From Deinococcus fonticola (GTDB taxonomy: Bacteria; Deinococcota; Deinococci; Deinococcales; Deinococcaceae), in contig NZ_SMMH01000058.1 in assembly GCF_004634215.1 (NCBI RefSeq), positions 1 through 10,597 on the forward strand: 10,597 bases of DNA, in the 5' to 3' direction. The notes beneath the pieces were generated by a model. That model was not told the origin of the DNA. It searched no databases and saw only the letters and a program-made list of their open reading frames with translations. The position numbers and the translations under genes were made by a program. Shown one piece after another: positions 1 to 8,351 of this stretch. Each line of letters starts with the position of its first letter. The first letter of the stretch is position 1.

Positions 1-1
1 C

Positions 2-109
2 GCCCTGCTGGCCCAAGTGATTTTGTCCAAGTTGGATCTCTCGGCCCGCTTTGAAGAATTAGAACATCTGCCGTCCAGTCCGCTAAATTTCGGCCTCAAA
101 GCCGCCTAA
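2..109 (+). pseudogene. 3' end of an ORF, probably a transposase C-terminus
   Basis: An open frame enters from the left edge and stops with TAA at 107-109. It gives 35 residues that begin ALLAQVILSKLDLSARF and end SSPLNFGLKAA. A leucine-rich helix followed by a short polar tail before the stop resembles the C-terminus of some IS4/IS5-type transposases, but that is a weak impression and no catalytic motif is visible. The upstream part lies outside the window, so I cannot say whether the gene is intact or a remnant. Other mobile DNA in the window makes an IS plausible here. Confidence 0.4.
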
Positions 110-194
110 AACTGCACGAACCATTGTTATACGAGAAACAGCGTGGAGATGCTTCCAGTACGCTCCCTCGCCCACAAGCGTTCCCACAGGCGGA

Positions 195-213
195 GGGCCG
201 AAGCGCGCGGCCC
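195..213 (-). terminator. Possible weak terminator hairpin after NDH-2
   Basis: GGGCCG (195-200) and CGGCCC (208-213) form a 6-bp GC stem with a 7-nt loop about 50 nt beyond the NDH-2 stop. No T tract follows on the minus strand, so an intrinsic terminator is only possible. Nothing else recognisable lies between 110 and 263. Confidence 0.2.
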
Positions 214-263
214 CGACCCCTTCTTTCACATGGAGACATTCAGTTGCCGCACCAGAGGCCGGT

Positions 264-1403
264 TCAGTCGATGCTGCTGCGCCACTTCCATTCGCTGGCT
301 TTCTTCATGACGTGGGCCATACCGCCGGTCATGGCGAGCTTCTGGTTCCAGGGAAGTTTCATCCAGCCGACGGCCATCAGTCCCCCCAGGCTGACGAATT
401 CGCCCATAGTGTTGGGTTCGTACTTCTCCAGTTCGCGGCCTCTGACCATATGGCGGATGTTCTTGCCCGTCAGGCGACCTTGCTGACCGGCGTGCTGGGC
501 GGTGGTGGGCACGGGTTTACCGCCCTGGTCATGGGCCAGGGCCATGTCGCCCACCACGAACACGTCGGGGTACCCTTTGGCCCGCAGGTAATCGTCCACG
601 GCGATGCGTCCGCCGGGGCCTTTCTCCAGCCGCTCACCTTTGACGATGTCGCGGGCCTGAATGCCGCCCGTCCAGATGATCTTCCCGGCCTGAAGCTGTT
701 TTTGCTCGCCGTCAGCGGTCTGCACCGTGACGCCCTCGGCACTGGCCTCCATCAGGCGGTGGCCGGTCAGGACGTGAATGCCGTAGTCGTGCAGGGTACG
801 TTCGGCGCGGGCGCGCAGGGCGTCGTCGAGGACTGGCAGGATTTTGGGGCCGGCTTCCACCAGATAAATGTTGAAGGGCGGCAGGCCGCGTGTCCTGCTC
901 AGCACCTGCGCACGCTGCGCGAGTTCGGTGACCAGTTCCACGCCGGTCAGGCCCGCGCCGCCCACCACGATGTCGCGGTTACCGCTGTACCCGGCGCTGT
1001 AGATGCGGTTCACGTAGTTGAAGATCTCGTCGGCGTCGGATACGTCCTTCAGTTCGGTGGCGTGGTCGCTCAGGCCGGGGATGCGGTAGAAGTTCGTGAC
1101 GCTGCCCAGGCCGACCACCAGCGTGTCGTAGGTCAGCACCCGGCCATCCTTGAGGGTCACTTCACGCGCGTCCACGTCGATGCTGTCCACGCTGGCCTGC
1201 TCGAAATTGACCCCGGTGCCGCGCAGCAGCGGCTCTATCGGCAGGGTGACGCGGGTGTTGTGGGCGGCGGCCTCGTGCAGGCGCGTTTCGAAGGTGTGGT
1301 AGGGGTTGCGTTCGACCAGCAGGACTTCCAGGTCGGGGGTGGGTTTCATTTTGGTGGCGGTGGCCAGGCCAGCGTAGCCTGCGCCGAGGATCAGGGTTTT
1401 CAT
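264..1403 (-). CDS. Type II NADH dehydrogenase (NDH-2), FAD-dependent
   Basis: This is a 379-residue single-subunit, non-proton-pumping NADH:quinone oxidoreductase; the family works on the cytoplasmic face of the membrane. Visible motifs are the N-terminal FAD dinucleotide fold with GAGYAG (residues 7-12), a second Rossmann motif for NAD(P)H with GGAGLTGVE (148-156), WTGG (244-247), the FAD-contacting VGDMA (284-288) and AQHAGQQ (302-308), which fits the AQxAxQ quinone-site motif of NDH-2. The C-terminus (about 340-379) is rich in Met, Trp and Lys and could be the amphipathic membrane-association segment. I chose the ATG at 1403 because the dinucleotide fold starts at once and an AGGA ribosome site (1411-1414) lies 7 nt upstream. 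A frame open to 1514 would add 37 proline-rich, unfolded-looking residues. The gene diverges from the kinase at 1701. The family assignment is firm; the cofactor preference (NADH versus NADPH) is not shown. Confidence 0.88.
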   Translation of the reverse strand: MKTLILGAGYAGLATATKMKPTPDLEVLLVERNPYHTFETRLHEAAAHNTRVTLPIEPLLRGTGVNFEQASVDSIDVDAREVTLKDGRVLTYDTLVVGLGSVTNFYRIPGLSDHATELKDVSDADEIFNYVNRIYSAGYSGNRDIVVGGAGLTGVELVTELAQRAQVLSRTRGLPPFNIYLVEAGPKILPVLDDALRARAERTLHDYGIHVLTGHRLMEASAEGVTVQTADGEQKQLQAGKIIWTGGIQARDIVKGERLEKGPGGRIAVDDYLRAKGYPDVFVVGDMALAHDQGGKPVPTTAQHAGQQGRLTGKNIRHMVRGRELEKYEPNTMGEFVSLGGLMAVGWMKLPWNQKLAMTGGMAHVMKKASEWKWRSSID

Positions 1404-1494
1404 GGGCGGCTCCTGTGGGGGTGGTTTCAAGGTCGATCCCTCTGGGGGTTGGCCGTCTGGTCTGGGGCGTGTATGCGGCAGAGTTTCCTGTCGA

Positions 1495-1527
1495 TCACCA
1501 AGTTGGTGAATCAATTCACAAATTGAT
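1495..1527. promoter_or_regulatory. Cluster of overlapping palindromes, probable operator
   Basis: Three perfect inverted repeats overlap within 33 bp: TCACCAA-g-TTGGTGA (1495-1509), GTGAAT-ca-ATTCAC (1506-1519) and ATCAATT-caca-AATTGAT (1510-1527). They sit 92-124 bp upstream of the NDH-2 start and about 175-205 bp upstream of the kinase start. The A+T-rich palindromes stand out in GC-rich DNA and have the size and symmetry of sites for dimeric repressors (MarR or TetR type). No regulator gene is adjacent and no clear -35/-10 pair could be placed, so the bound protein and the regulated gene are unknown. The rest of 1404-1700 shows nothing else I can name. Confidence 0.5.
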
Positions 1528-1687
1528 GACAGCGAACAGCCGCACTCAGCAAAGGGCCAGGGGACATTCCGCCCGACCTGCAGAAAGTGTACACCACACC
1601 CGAAATGGACTGGTCATGCTCCCTTCAGCGTGACTACACAAGTCGATTCGGGCTGTCCTGAACCCCGTTCAAGCTCAAGCGGCCCGC

Positions 1688-1693
1688 TACAGC
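1688..1693 (+). promoter_or_regulatory. Weak -10-like box (TACAGC), possible leaderless start
   Basis: TACAGC lies 7 nt before the ATG at 1701, and no Shine-Dalgarno sequence is visible. The spacing fits a leaderless transcript, but the last base deviates from TANNNT and no -35 is seen. Confidence 0.25.
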
Positions 1694-1700
1694 CAAAGCC

Positions 1701-2381
1701 ATGTCCCCCACACCTGCCCGCCTGGCCCTGCTGGCAACCATCGCTGAAAGGTTGCTGGGCCAGCCGCCCTCCCCTGTGCTGAAGGTCGCCATCGATGGTG
1801 TGGACGGCGCCGGCAAAACCACCTTCGCGGACGAACTGGCCGCCACCCTGAGCAAGCGCGGTCAGCAGGTCATCCGGGCCAGCATCGACGGTTTTCACTC
1901 CCCGCGCGAAATGCGTTACCGGCTGGGCCGCCACTCGCCGGAAGGGTTCTACCGAGACTCGTACAACCTGGACGCCCTGAAAAGAGAACTGCTGGAACCG
2001 CTCAGTCCAGGCGGCTCACTGCGTTACCTGACGCGGATCTTTGACGTGAATAGCGACCACACCATCCACGACAAACCCGCACACGCGCAAGGGAGTGAAA
2101 TTCTACTCCTGGACGGACTTTTTCTGCACCGCCCGGAACTGCGATCCTTCTGGGACGACTCGATTTTCCTGAAGGTGGATTTCGTCATTTCCGTGCCACG
2201 CGGCGCAGCTCGCGGCCCCGGTTTCGGCTCCGCTGATCCTTACGCCGAGAGCAACCGGCGGTACGTGCAGGGCAACCGGCTGTACTTTGCCGAGGCCAGC
2301 CCGGAAGACCGTGCCGGGATCGTCGTGAACAACAACGACCTGCACGCCCCGTATATCGAGAAAATCACACCAGGAAACTAA
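1701..2381 (+). CDS. Uridine-kinase-like P-loop nucleoside kinase
   Basis: This 226-residue P-loop kinase belongs to the uridine kinase / phosphoribulokinase superfamily and probably transfers a phosphate from a nucleoside triphosphate to a nucleoside or similar small substrate. The Walker A motif GVDGAGKTT is at residues 33-41. SIDGFH (61-66) matches the Asp-containing substrate loop of uridine kinases, and LLLDGLFL (135-142) resembles the Walker B strand. A C-terminal NRRYVQGNRLYF and IVVNNND segment fits the lid and nucleotide-base region of this group. Length is normal. The ATG at 1701 has no visible Shine-Dalgarno sequence, so it may be leaderless (see the TACAGC box). Its TAA stop overlaps the TAG stop of the convergent Nudix gene. 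The substrate cannot be read from sequence; uridine/cytidine is the family default, not an observation. Confidence 0.75.
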   Translation: MSPTPARLALLATIAERLLGQPPSPVLKVAIDGVDGAGKTTFADELAATLSKRGQQVIRASIDGFHSPREMRYRLGRHSPEGFYRDSYNLDALKRELLEPLSPGGSLRYLTRIFDVNSDHTIHDKPAHAQGSEILLLDGLFLHRPELRSFWDDSIFLKVDFVISVPRGAARGPGFGSADPYAESNRRYVQGNRLYFAEASPEDRAGIVVNNNDLHAPYIEKITPGN

Positions 2382-2974
2382 AGCAGCCCCCGCCGCTGCA
2401 ATTCCGCCAGGGCGTGCCACATCACCAGACTGCCCGGCGCGTCGTGAATCTCACCCGCCCGCAGCCTCCGGTACGCTTCCGCCAGCGGCAAAACCATGCG
2501 CTCGATAGTCTCGTCCGGCATCAGTCGGTTTTCGCCCAGTTGCACACCGAACGCGATGAAAGCGAAGTACACCGCGCCGCTGAAACTGGCGTTCGGGTAG
2601 AAGGCGGGCAGGGCCACCCACTCGCCCGCCGTGCCGCCCGCCTCCTCCAGCAGTTCGCGCTGGGCCGCCGCGAAGGGTTCCTCACCTTCCTCAAGGGTGC
2701 CCGCCACCGTTCCCGTGACGAACGCCCTGACCGGGTGGCGGTACTCGCGCAGCAAGACGACCTCGCCCGCCGCAGTGACCGGGAGGACGAAAACGGCTTT
2801 CGGGCCGCGTGGACGGTACAGTTCCTCGAATTCATGACCGGACGGCATCCGCACGCGGTCTGTCCTGACCGTGCGCTTCCCCGCCGTCAACTCGCGCGAG
2901 GAGAGCACCTGCACGGGCAGCGCGTCGTCCGGCTGCAATTCAGTCCAGTTCAGGTGGGCGGGCGTTTCAGGCAT
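2378..2974 (-). CDS. Nudix hydrolase, ADP-ribose pyrophosphatase-like
   Basis: This 198-residue protein has a near-perfect Nudix box at residues 92-114. It runs Gly92, Glu98, then RELLEEAGG, matching GX5EX7REUXEEXGU with Gly in the last hydrophobic position. Nudix enzymes hydrolyse a nucleoside diphosphate linked to another moiety, using Mg2+ held by the box glutamates. The preceding beta strands (VFVLPVTAAGEVVLLREYRHP, about residues 61-81) and a Pro about 14 residues after the box (FYPNASFSG) are like the ADP-sugar pyrophosphatase branch, so ADP-ribose is the likeliest substrate, by family resemblance only. The usual E-x-PAG stretch is altered to TVAG. The ATG at 2974 lacks a ribosome site but has TAAGCT exactly 6 nt upstream, suggesting a leaderless mRNA. 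The gene is convergent with the kinase and divergent from the molybdenum hydroxylase operon. Confidence 0.87.
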   Translation of the reverse strand: MPETPAHLNWTELQPDDALPVQVLSSRELTAGKRTVRTDRVRMPSGHEFEELYRPRGPKAVFVLPVTAAGEVVLLREYRHPVRAFVTGTVAGTLEEGEEPFAAAQRELLEEAGGTAGEWVALPAFYPNASFSGAVYFAFIAFGVQLGENRLMPDETIERMVLPLAEAYRRLRAGEIHDAPGSLVMWHALAELQRRGLL

Positions 2975-2980
2975 GGCCCG

Positions 2981-2986
2981 AGCTTA
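2981..2986 (-). promoter_or_regulatory. -10 box (TAAGCT) for leaderless Nudix transcript
   Basis: On the minus strand TAAGCT ends 6 nt before the ATG at 2974, which would place the transcription start at or next to the start codon. No Shine-Dalgarno sequence is present. No convincing -35 is seen. TANNNT at this spacing is the pattern known for leaderless Deinococcus genes. Confidence 0.4.
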
Positions 2987-3010
2987 ATGCAGGCACCGCG
3001 GCCGGGCATC

Positions 3011-3063
3011 CACCGGAAGAGACGGGAACGTTTCGGCAACCCTTCACCCCCCGCGTTCCGGTG
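3011..3063. promoter_or_regulatory. Inverted repeat upstream of the molybdenum hydroxylase operon
   Basis: CACCGGAA (3011-3018) and TTCCGGTG (3056-3063) are perfect 8-bp inverted arms 37 nt apart. An inner pair, GGAACG (3025-3030) and CGTTCC (3054-3059), offers an alternative fold. They lie 78-130 bp before the first operon gene, between divergent genes. They could be an operator with two half-sites or a leader hairpin. Confidence 0.3.
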
Positions 3064-3066
3064 TGC

Positions 3067-3093
3067 TTGAATGTGAAGCGGTCAACACACAAT
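3067..3093 (+). promoter_or_regulatory. Possible promoter for the hydroxylase operon
   Basis: TTGAAT (3067-3072) and CACAAT (3088-3093) are separated by 15 nt, shorter than the usual 17. Transcription from here would give a leader of about 40 nt carrying the strong ribosome site at 3130. The match is weak. Confidence 0.25.
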
Positions 3094-3140
3094 TCAGTCC
3101 GGTTTTCGCCCCACGCACTCCCGCCCTTCAGGAGGCCTGC

Positions 3141-3632
3141 ATGAACGTCACTGTCAACGTGAACGGCAAACCCTACACCCGCGACGTGGAACCACGAACG
3201 CTCCTCGTCCATTTCCTCAGGGAAGAGCTGGGCCTGACCGGCACGCACGTCGGGTGCGACACCAGCCAGTGTGGCGCCTGCACCGTCCACCTGGGCGGAA
3301 ACGCCGTGAAAAGTTGCACTGTCCTGGCTGTGCAGTGCGACGGCATGGACGTGAAGACCATCGAGGGCATGGGCACCCCCGCCGAGCTGCACCCCTTGCA
3401 AACCGGTTTCTGGGAGGAACACGGCCTGCAGTGCGGCTTCTGCACGCCTGGCATGATCATGGCCAGCGCCGAACTCCTCAAGCACAACCCCCACCCCACC
3501 GAAGAAGAAATCCGTTACCACCTGGAAGGCAACTACTGCCGTTGCACCGGCTACCACAACATCGTCAAAGCCGTGCAGCACGCCGCGAAGCTGATGAAGG
3601 GTGACGGGACAGGCCAGGCCGCAGACGACTGA
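3141..3632 (+). CDS. Molybdenum hydroxylase small subunit, two [2Fe-2S] clusters (CoxS-like)
   Basis: This 163-residue protein is the electron-transfer subunit of a xanthine oxidase family enzyme. It has a plant-ferredoxin type domain with Cys39, Cys44, Cys47 and Cys59 (the first three in [10 protein letters not shown]) for the outer [2Fe-2S] cluster. A helical [2Fe-2S] domain follows with Cys98 and Cys101 (QCGFCTPG) and Cys133 and Cys135 ([12 protein letters not shown]) for the cluster near molybdenum. All eight ligands are present and length is typical. The ATG at 3141 is chosen because AGGAGG (3130-3135) lies 5 nt upstream and the ferredoxin fold starts there; the frame is open back to 3063 without a better site. 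It is first in an S-L-M operon. The extreme C-terminus QAADD is identical to that of the large subunit. Confidence 0.92.
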   Translation: MNVTVNVNGKPYTRDVEPRTLLVHFLREELGLTGTHVGCDTSQCGACTVHLGGNAVKSCTVLAVQCDGMDVKTIEGMGTPAELHPLQTGFWEEHGLQCGFCTPGMIMASAELLKHNPHPTEEEIRYHLEGNYCRCTGYHNIVKAVQHAAKLMKGDGTGQAADD

Positions 3633-3643
3633 ACGGCCTGAAG

Positions 3644-3708
3644 GGCGTGGCCTGGAGAGGCTGAAGCAAAAGCGGCCCTTTTCCTCCACGCCACAGGTTG
3701 CAGGCCAC
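3644..3708 (+). other. Intercistronic alternative hairpins between small and large subunit genes
   Basis: GGCGTGG (3644-3650) can pair with CCACGCC (3686-3692), while the overlapping GTGGCCTG (3647-3654) can pair with CAGGCCAC (3701-3708). The two folds exclude each other. The second ends about 15 nt before the GGGAGG ribosome site (3723-3728) of the large-subunit gene. No T tract follows, so this is not an obvious terminator. A role in mRNA stability or subunit ratio is inference. Confidence 0.35.
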
Positions 3709-3733
3709 AAGCCCCATCCAGAGGGAGGCATCA

Positions 3734-6115
<2,382 letters not shown>

Positions 6116-6123
6116 AGAAGTCC

Positions 6124-6179
6124 GGTCGGCAAGGAATAAGGAACAAGATGTGAGATTCCTTGCCACCTGGACGCCGACC
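6124..6179 (+). other. Perfect inverted repeats between large and medium subunit genes
   Basis: GGCAAGGAAT (6128-6137) and ATTCCTTGCC (6155-6164) are perfect 10-bp arms with a 17-nt loop. A competing outer pair is GGTCGGC (6124-6130) with GCCGACC (6173-6179). The structure starts 8 nt after the large-subunit stop and ends 4 nt before the GGAGG ribosome site (6184-6188) of the next gene. No T tract follows. It could protect or punctuate the operon mRNA or mask the ribosome site; these roles are inferred. Confidence 0.45.
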
Positions 6180-6193
6180 AACGGGAGGCACTT

Positions 6194-6988
6194 ATGTATC
6201 CAGCAGCATTTGATTACCAGAAGGCAGCCAGTGTGGATGAGGCCCTGAGGGCCCTGGCCGACAATCCGGACTTGAAGGTGATTGCGGGCGGGCATTCGCT
6301 TTTGCCGGCCATGAAGTTGCGCCTGGCGCAGCCCCCAGCCCTGCTGGACATCTGGGGAATCGAGGAGTTGAAGGGCATTAAGGAGGAAGGGGGCTGGTTC
6401 GTGGTGGGGGCCATGACCACGCACTTCGAGGTGCTGACCAGCACCCTGCCGCTTTTTCACGAGGTGGCCGGCTGGGTGGGTGACCCGATGGTGCGTCACC
6501 GCGGCACCATTGGCGGCAGCCTCGCCCACGCCGACCCCAGCGCCGACTACCCGGCGGCTGCCCTGGCCACGGGGGCGGAGTTCGTGATTCGCGGGCCGGG
6601 CGGCGAACGCACCGTGAAGGCCGACGACATGTTCAGAGGCATGTTCGAGAGCGCCGTGGAAACTGGGGAACTCCTGACGCACATTCGCGTTCCCAAGACC
6701 ATGACCGCTTACGCCTACGAGAAGTACCGCCACCCTGCCAGCCACTACGCCATCGTGGGCGTGGCCGTGGCCAAACACGCGGACGGGCAGATTCGCGCCG
6801 CGTACACTGGCGCAGGCGAGAAAGCCGAACGCCTCCCCCAGCTCGAAGAACGCCTGAATGCCGGACAGGATGCCGGAACAGGCCTGGTCGACGCGGGCGG
6901 CCTGCTGGGGGATCGCTTCGCCAGCGCCGAATACCGCGCCCACCTGGTGGATGTGCTGGCGGGCCGGGCCGCGGCACGGATCAAGTAA
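6194..6988 (+). CDS. Molybdenum hydroxylase medium subunit, FAD-binding (CoxM-like)
   Basis: This 264-residue FAD subunit accepts electrons from the iron-sulfur subunit and passes them to an external acceptor. The two flavin motifs of the family are present: AGGHSLLPAMKLRL (31-44) and TIGGSLAHADPSADYP (105-120). Between them is the usual alpha/beta FAD domain, and residues from about 165 match the C-terminal CO dehydrogenase flavoprotein domain. Length is slightly short of the usual 270-290. The ATG at 6194 has GGAGG 5 nt upstream (6184-6188). It is the last operon gene, giving the order S-L-M where the classic CO dehydrogenase order is M-S-L. The rebuilt terminator just behind it suggests the operon ended here before the IS arrived. 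No MoCo-insertion or CoxDEF-like genes are adjacent. Confidence 0.92.
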   Translation: MYPAAFDYQKAASVDEALRALADNPDLKVIAGGHSLLPAMKLRLAQPPALLDIWGIEELKGIKEEGGWFVVGAMTTHFEVLTSTLPLFHEVAGWVGDPMVRHRGTIGGSLAHADPSADYPAAALATGAEFVIRGPGGERTVKADDMFRGMFESAVETGELLTHIRVPKTMTAYAYEKYRHPASHYAIVGVAVAKHADGQIRAAYTGAGEKAERLPQLEERLNAGQDAGTGLVDAGGLLGDRFASAEYRAHLVDVLAGRAAARIK

Positions 6989-7004
6989 ACAGCCGTCTGA
7001 AGGT

Positions 7005-7010
7005 AGCGTC
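7005..7010 (+). terminator. Left half of the ancestral operon terminator, split by the IS
   Basis: If 7010 is joined to 8361 (removing the IS and one CGTC copy), the sequence reads AGCGTCC-gggt-GGGCGCT followed by CCTTCTCTTTTT. That is a 7-bp stem (one T-G wobble), a tetraloop and a pyrimidine/T tract 16 nt after the FAD-subunit stop, the normal place for an intrinsic terminator. Only AGCGTC remains on this side. Confidence 0.6.
7007..7010. repeat. Target-site duplication CGTC, left copy
   Basis: CGTC directly abuts the IS left end, and the same four bases follow the right end at 8357-8360. A 4-bp duplication is the known habit of the IS407 branch of IS3. Confidence 0.65.
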
Positions 7011-7265
7011 TGGAGTGCCCCCCGAAAATCGGACGAATCTGACTAGAGACGAAGGCTCGCCACCAGTTCTAAGCTGGAAAGCGAGGCCCACCCTATGAAA
7101 ATCCGTCAGTTTACCGAAGACCAGATCATCAAGCTGCTCCAGGAAGGCAAAAAGGGTGAAAAGCCTGTTGAAGACCTCTGCCGCGACTTCGGGTGCAGCA
7201 CCGCTTCCTACTACACCTGGAAGAAAAAGTACGGCGATACCAACCCTGACGAAGCCCGTAGGCTT

Positions 7266-7305
7266 CTTGGCCAGAACGGACTCGCTTGAGCAAGCCTGGC
7301 CGCTT
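7266..7305 (+). repeat. 40-nt palindrome-rich insertion in OrfA
   Basis: The segment begins CTTGGCCAG and ends CTGGCCGCTT. Outer arms GGCCAG (7269-7274) and CTGGCC (7296-7301) flank an inner GCTTG-ag-CAAGC (7284-7295). CTT occurs just before (7263-7265) and at the end (7303-7305), which could be a 3-bp duplication. It could be a footprint of an excised element or a tiny hairpin repeat. Confidence 0.45.
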
Positions 7306-7391
7306 CGTCAGCTCGAAAAGGAAAACGCCCGTCTACTACGTATCGTTGGCCAGCAGCGCCTGGAAATTGACGCCATGAGGGATGTCCTTGG

Positions 7392-7398
7392 AAAAAAG
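7392..7398 (+). promoter_or_regulatory. Slippery heptamer for programmed -1 frameshift
   Basis: A AAA AAG in the OrfA zipper frame, followed by CGG TAA, is the classic IS3 signal. A -1 slip here enters the OrfB frame with KKAVTPNQKRAVVREL and would make the OrfAB fusion transposase. Confidence 0.7.
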
Positions 7399-7478
7399 CG
7401 GTAACGCCCAACCAGAAACGCGCCGTCGTCAGGGAGCTGGTCGCGGCGCAGATCAAGCCCGAACGGGCTTGTGTTCTG

Positions 7479-8279
7479 GTGGGCCTGTCCAAATCCTCGT
7501 GGCACTATCAGCCGAAACCGCGCCAGGACAGCGAACTCCGGCAGCGCATCCATGAGCTGGCCAGAGAGTATCCCCGCCGGGGATACCGATTCATTCATGC
7601 CCTCCTTGTTCGCGCAGGAGTCACGATCAACAAGAAGCGCGTTCGACGACTCTGGCGCGAAGAAGGTCTTACCATCAAACCCAAAACCTCCCGAAAAATC
7701 CGCACTGGGGCGTCCATTCCGATGCAGGCTGAGTATCCCAATCACGTCTGGACGTACGATTTCGTCTTCGACCAGACGCTGGCCGGTACAAGCCTGAAGA
7801 TCCTGACCCTGACCGACGAATTCACCCGGCAGTCCCTGGCACTTCGGGTGGCCGAATCCTTCACCTCCATGGAGGTGAAGGCCGTCCTGCAGGGAGTTAT
7901 TGCGCAGCGTGGTGCACCAGGATTTATCCGCAGCGACAACGGTTCTGAATTTATTGCCCGTGATCTGGGCATCTGGCTGGCTGTCCAGGACATCGGAACC
8001 AGGTTCATTGAACCGGGCAAACCGTGGCAGAACGGCTTTGCCGAGAGTTTCCACTCTCGTCTGCGCGAGGAATGCTTGAACCGAGAGGTTTTTTACTCCG
8101 TACAGCATGCCCAGGTGCTACTTGACGACTGGCGAAGGTTTTACAACAGCGCCAGGCCGCATTCGTCTCTGGCTTATCTGACCCCGGACGAGTTTGCCCA
8201 GCAGGCCAGGGGGCGGCCTGCCGACCCCCTTTGCGGTCACAACGCCGCAAATGTGGCCGTCATCCCGTCCCCTGGATGA
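7479..8279 (+). CDS. IS3-family transposase OrfB (DDE integrase core)
   Basis: This is the catalytic part of the transposase, a retroviral-integrase-like fold. In the 266 residues counted from GTG 7479, the triad is Asp94 (WTYDF), Asp153 (SDNGSEF) and Glu189 (GFAESFHSRLREECL), with 35 residues between the second Asp and Glu, the DD35E spacing of IS3. The N-terminal RRGYRFIH and VRRLWREEGL segments are the usual pre-core region. The reading frame is open back through the slippery heptamer, and the residues encoded at 7399-7478 (AVTPNQKRAVVREL onward) look native, so the functional product probably begins by frameshifting from OrfA and the GTG is a nominal start. The core appears undamaged. The C-terminus after TPDEFAQQA is a short Pro/Ala tail. 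Confidence 0.9.
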   Translation: MGLSKSSWHYQPKPRQDSELRQRIHELAREYPRRGYRFIHALLVRAGVTINKKRVRRLWREEGLTIKPKTSRKIRTGASIPMQAEYPNHVWTYDFVFDQTLAGTSLKILTLTDEFTRQSLALRVAESFTSMEVKAVLQGVIAQRGAPGFIRSDNGSEFIARDLGIWLAVQDIGTRFIEPGKPWQNGFAESFHSRLREECLNREVFYSVQHAQVLLDDWRRFYNSARPHSSLAYLTPDEFAQQARGRPADPLCGHNAANVAVIPSPG

Positions 8280-8351
8280 GCATTGATCCGCGTTGTTGTA
8301 CCCTTGACCTGAGCCGAGTCTCTACTTGAAACCGTCCAACTTTTGGGGCCA

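Larger units (their letters stand above)
7095..7404 (+). pseudogene. IS3 OrfA (helix-turn-helix), broken by a 40-nt insertion
   Basis: The first part (7095-7289) reads MKIRQFTEDQIIKLLQEG to DEARRL, a typical IS407-type helix-turn-helix OrfA with YYTWKKKYG, but stops early after LGQNGLA. The leucine-zipper half continues in another frame (about 7303-7404) as LRQLEKENARLLRIV to LGKKR. If bases 7266-7305 are dropped, the two halves join without a gap as DEARRL-RQLEKENARLL, matching the usual spacing of the family. So I read this as an intact OrfA carrying a 40-nt insertion. A GAGG ribosome site is 8 nt before the ATG. The zipper frame ends over a slippery A6G run. An alternative is a small indel in a variant that naturally has extra residues here. 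Confidence 0.75.

Noticed and set aside
312..1526. Long plus-strand frame opposite NDH-2
   Set aside because: It is antisense to a clearly conserved flavoprotein. Composition is GC-driven (His, Val, Gly, Ala rich) and no motif is visible.
6988..7095. The IS splitting hydroxylase accessory genes off the operon
   Set aside because: The reconstructed terminator right after the FAD-subunit gene indicates the operon already ended there, and nothing Cox-like follows the IS.
7308..8108. Minus-strand frame inside the IS3 element
   Set aside because: It is antisense to the OrfB catalytic core and has no family features.
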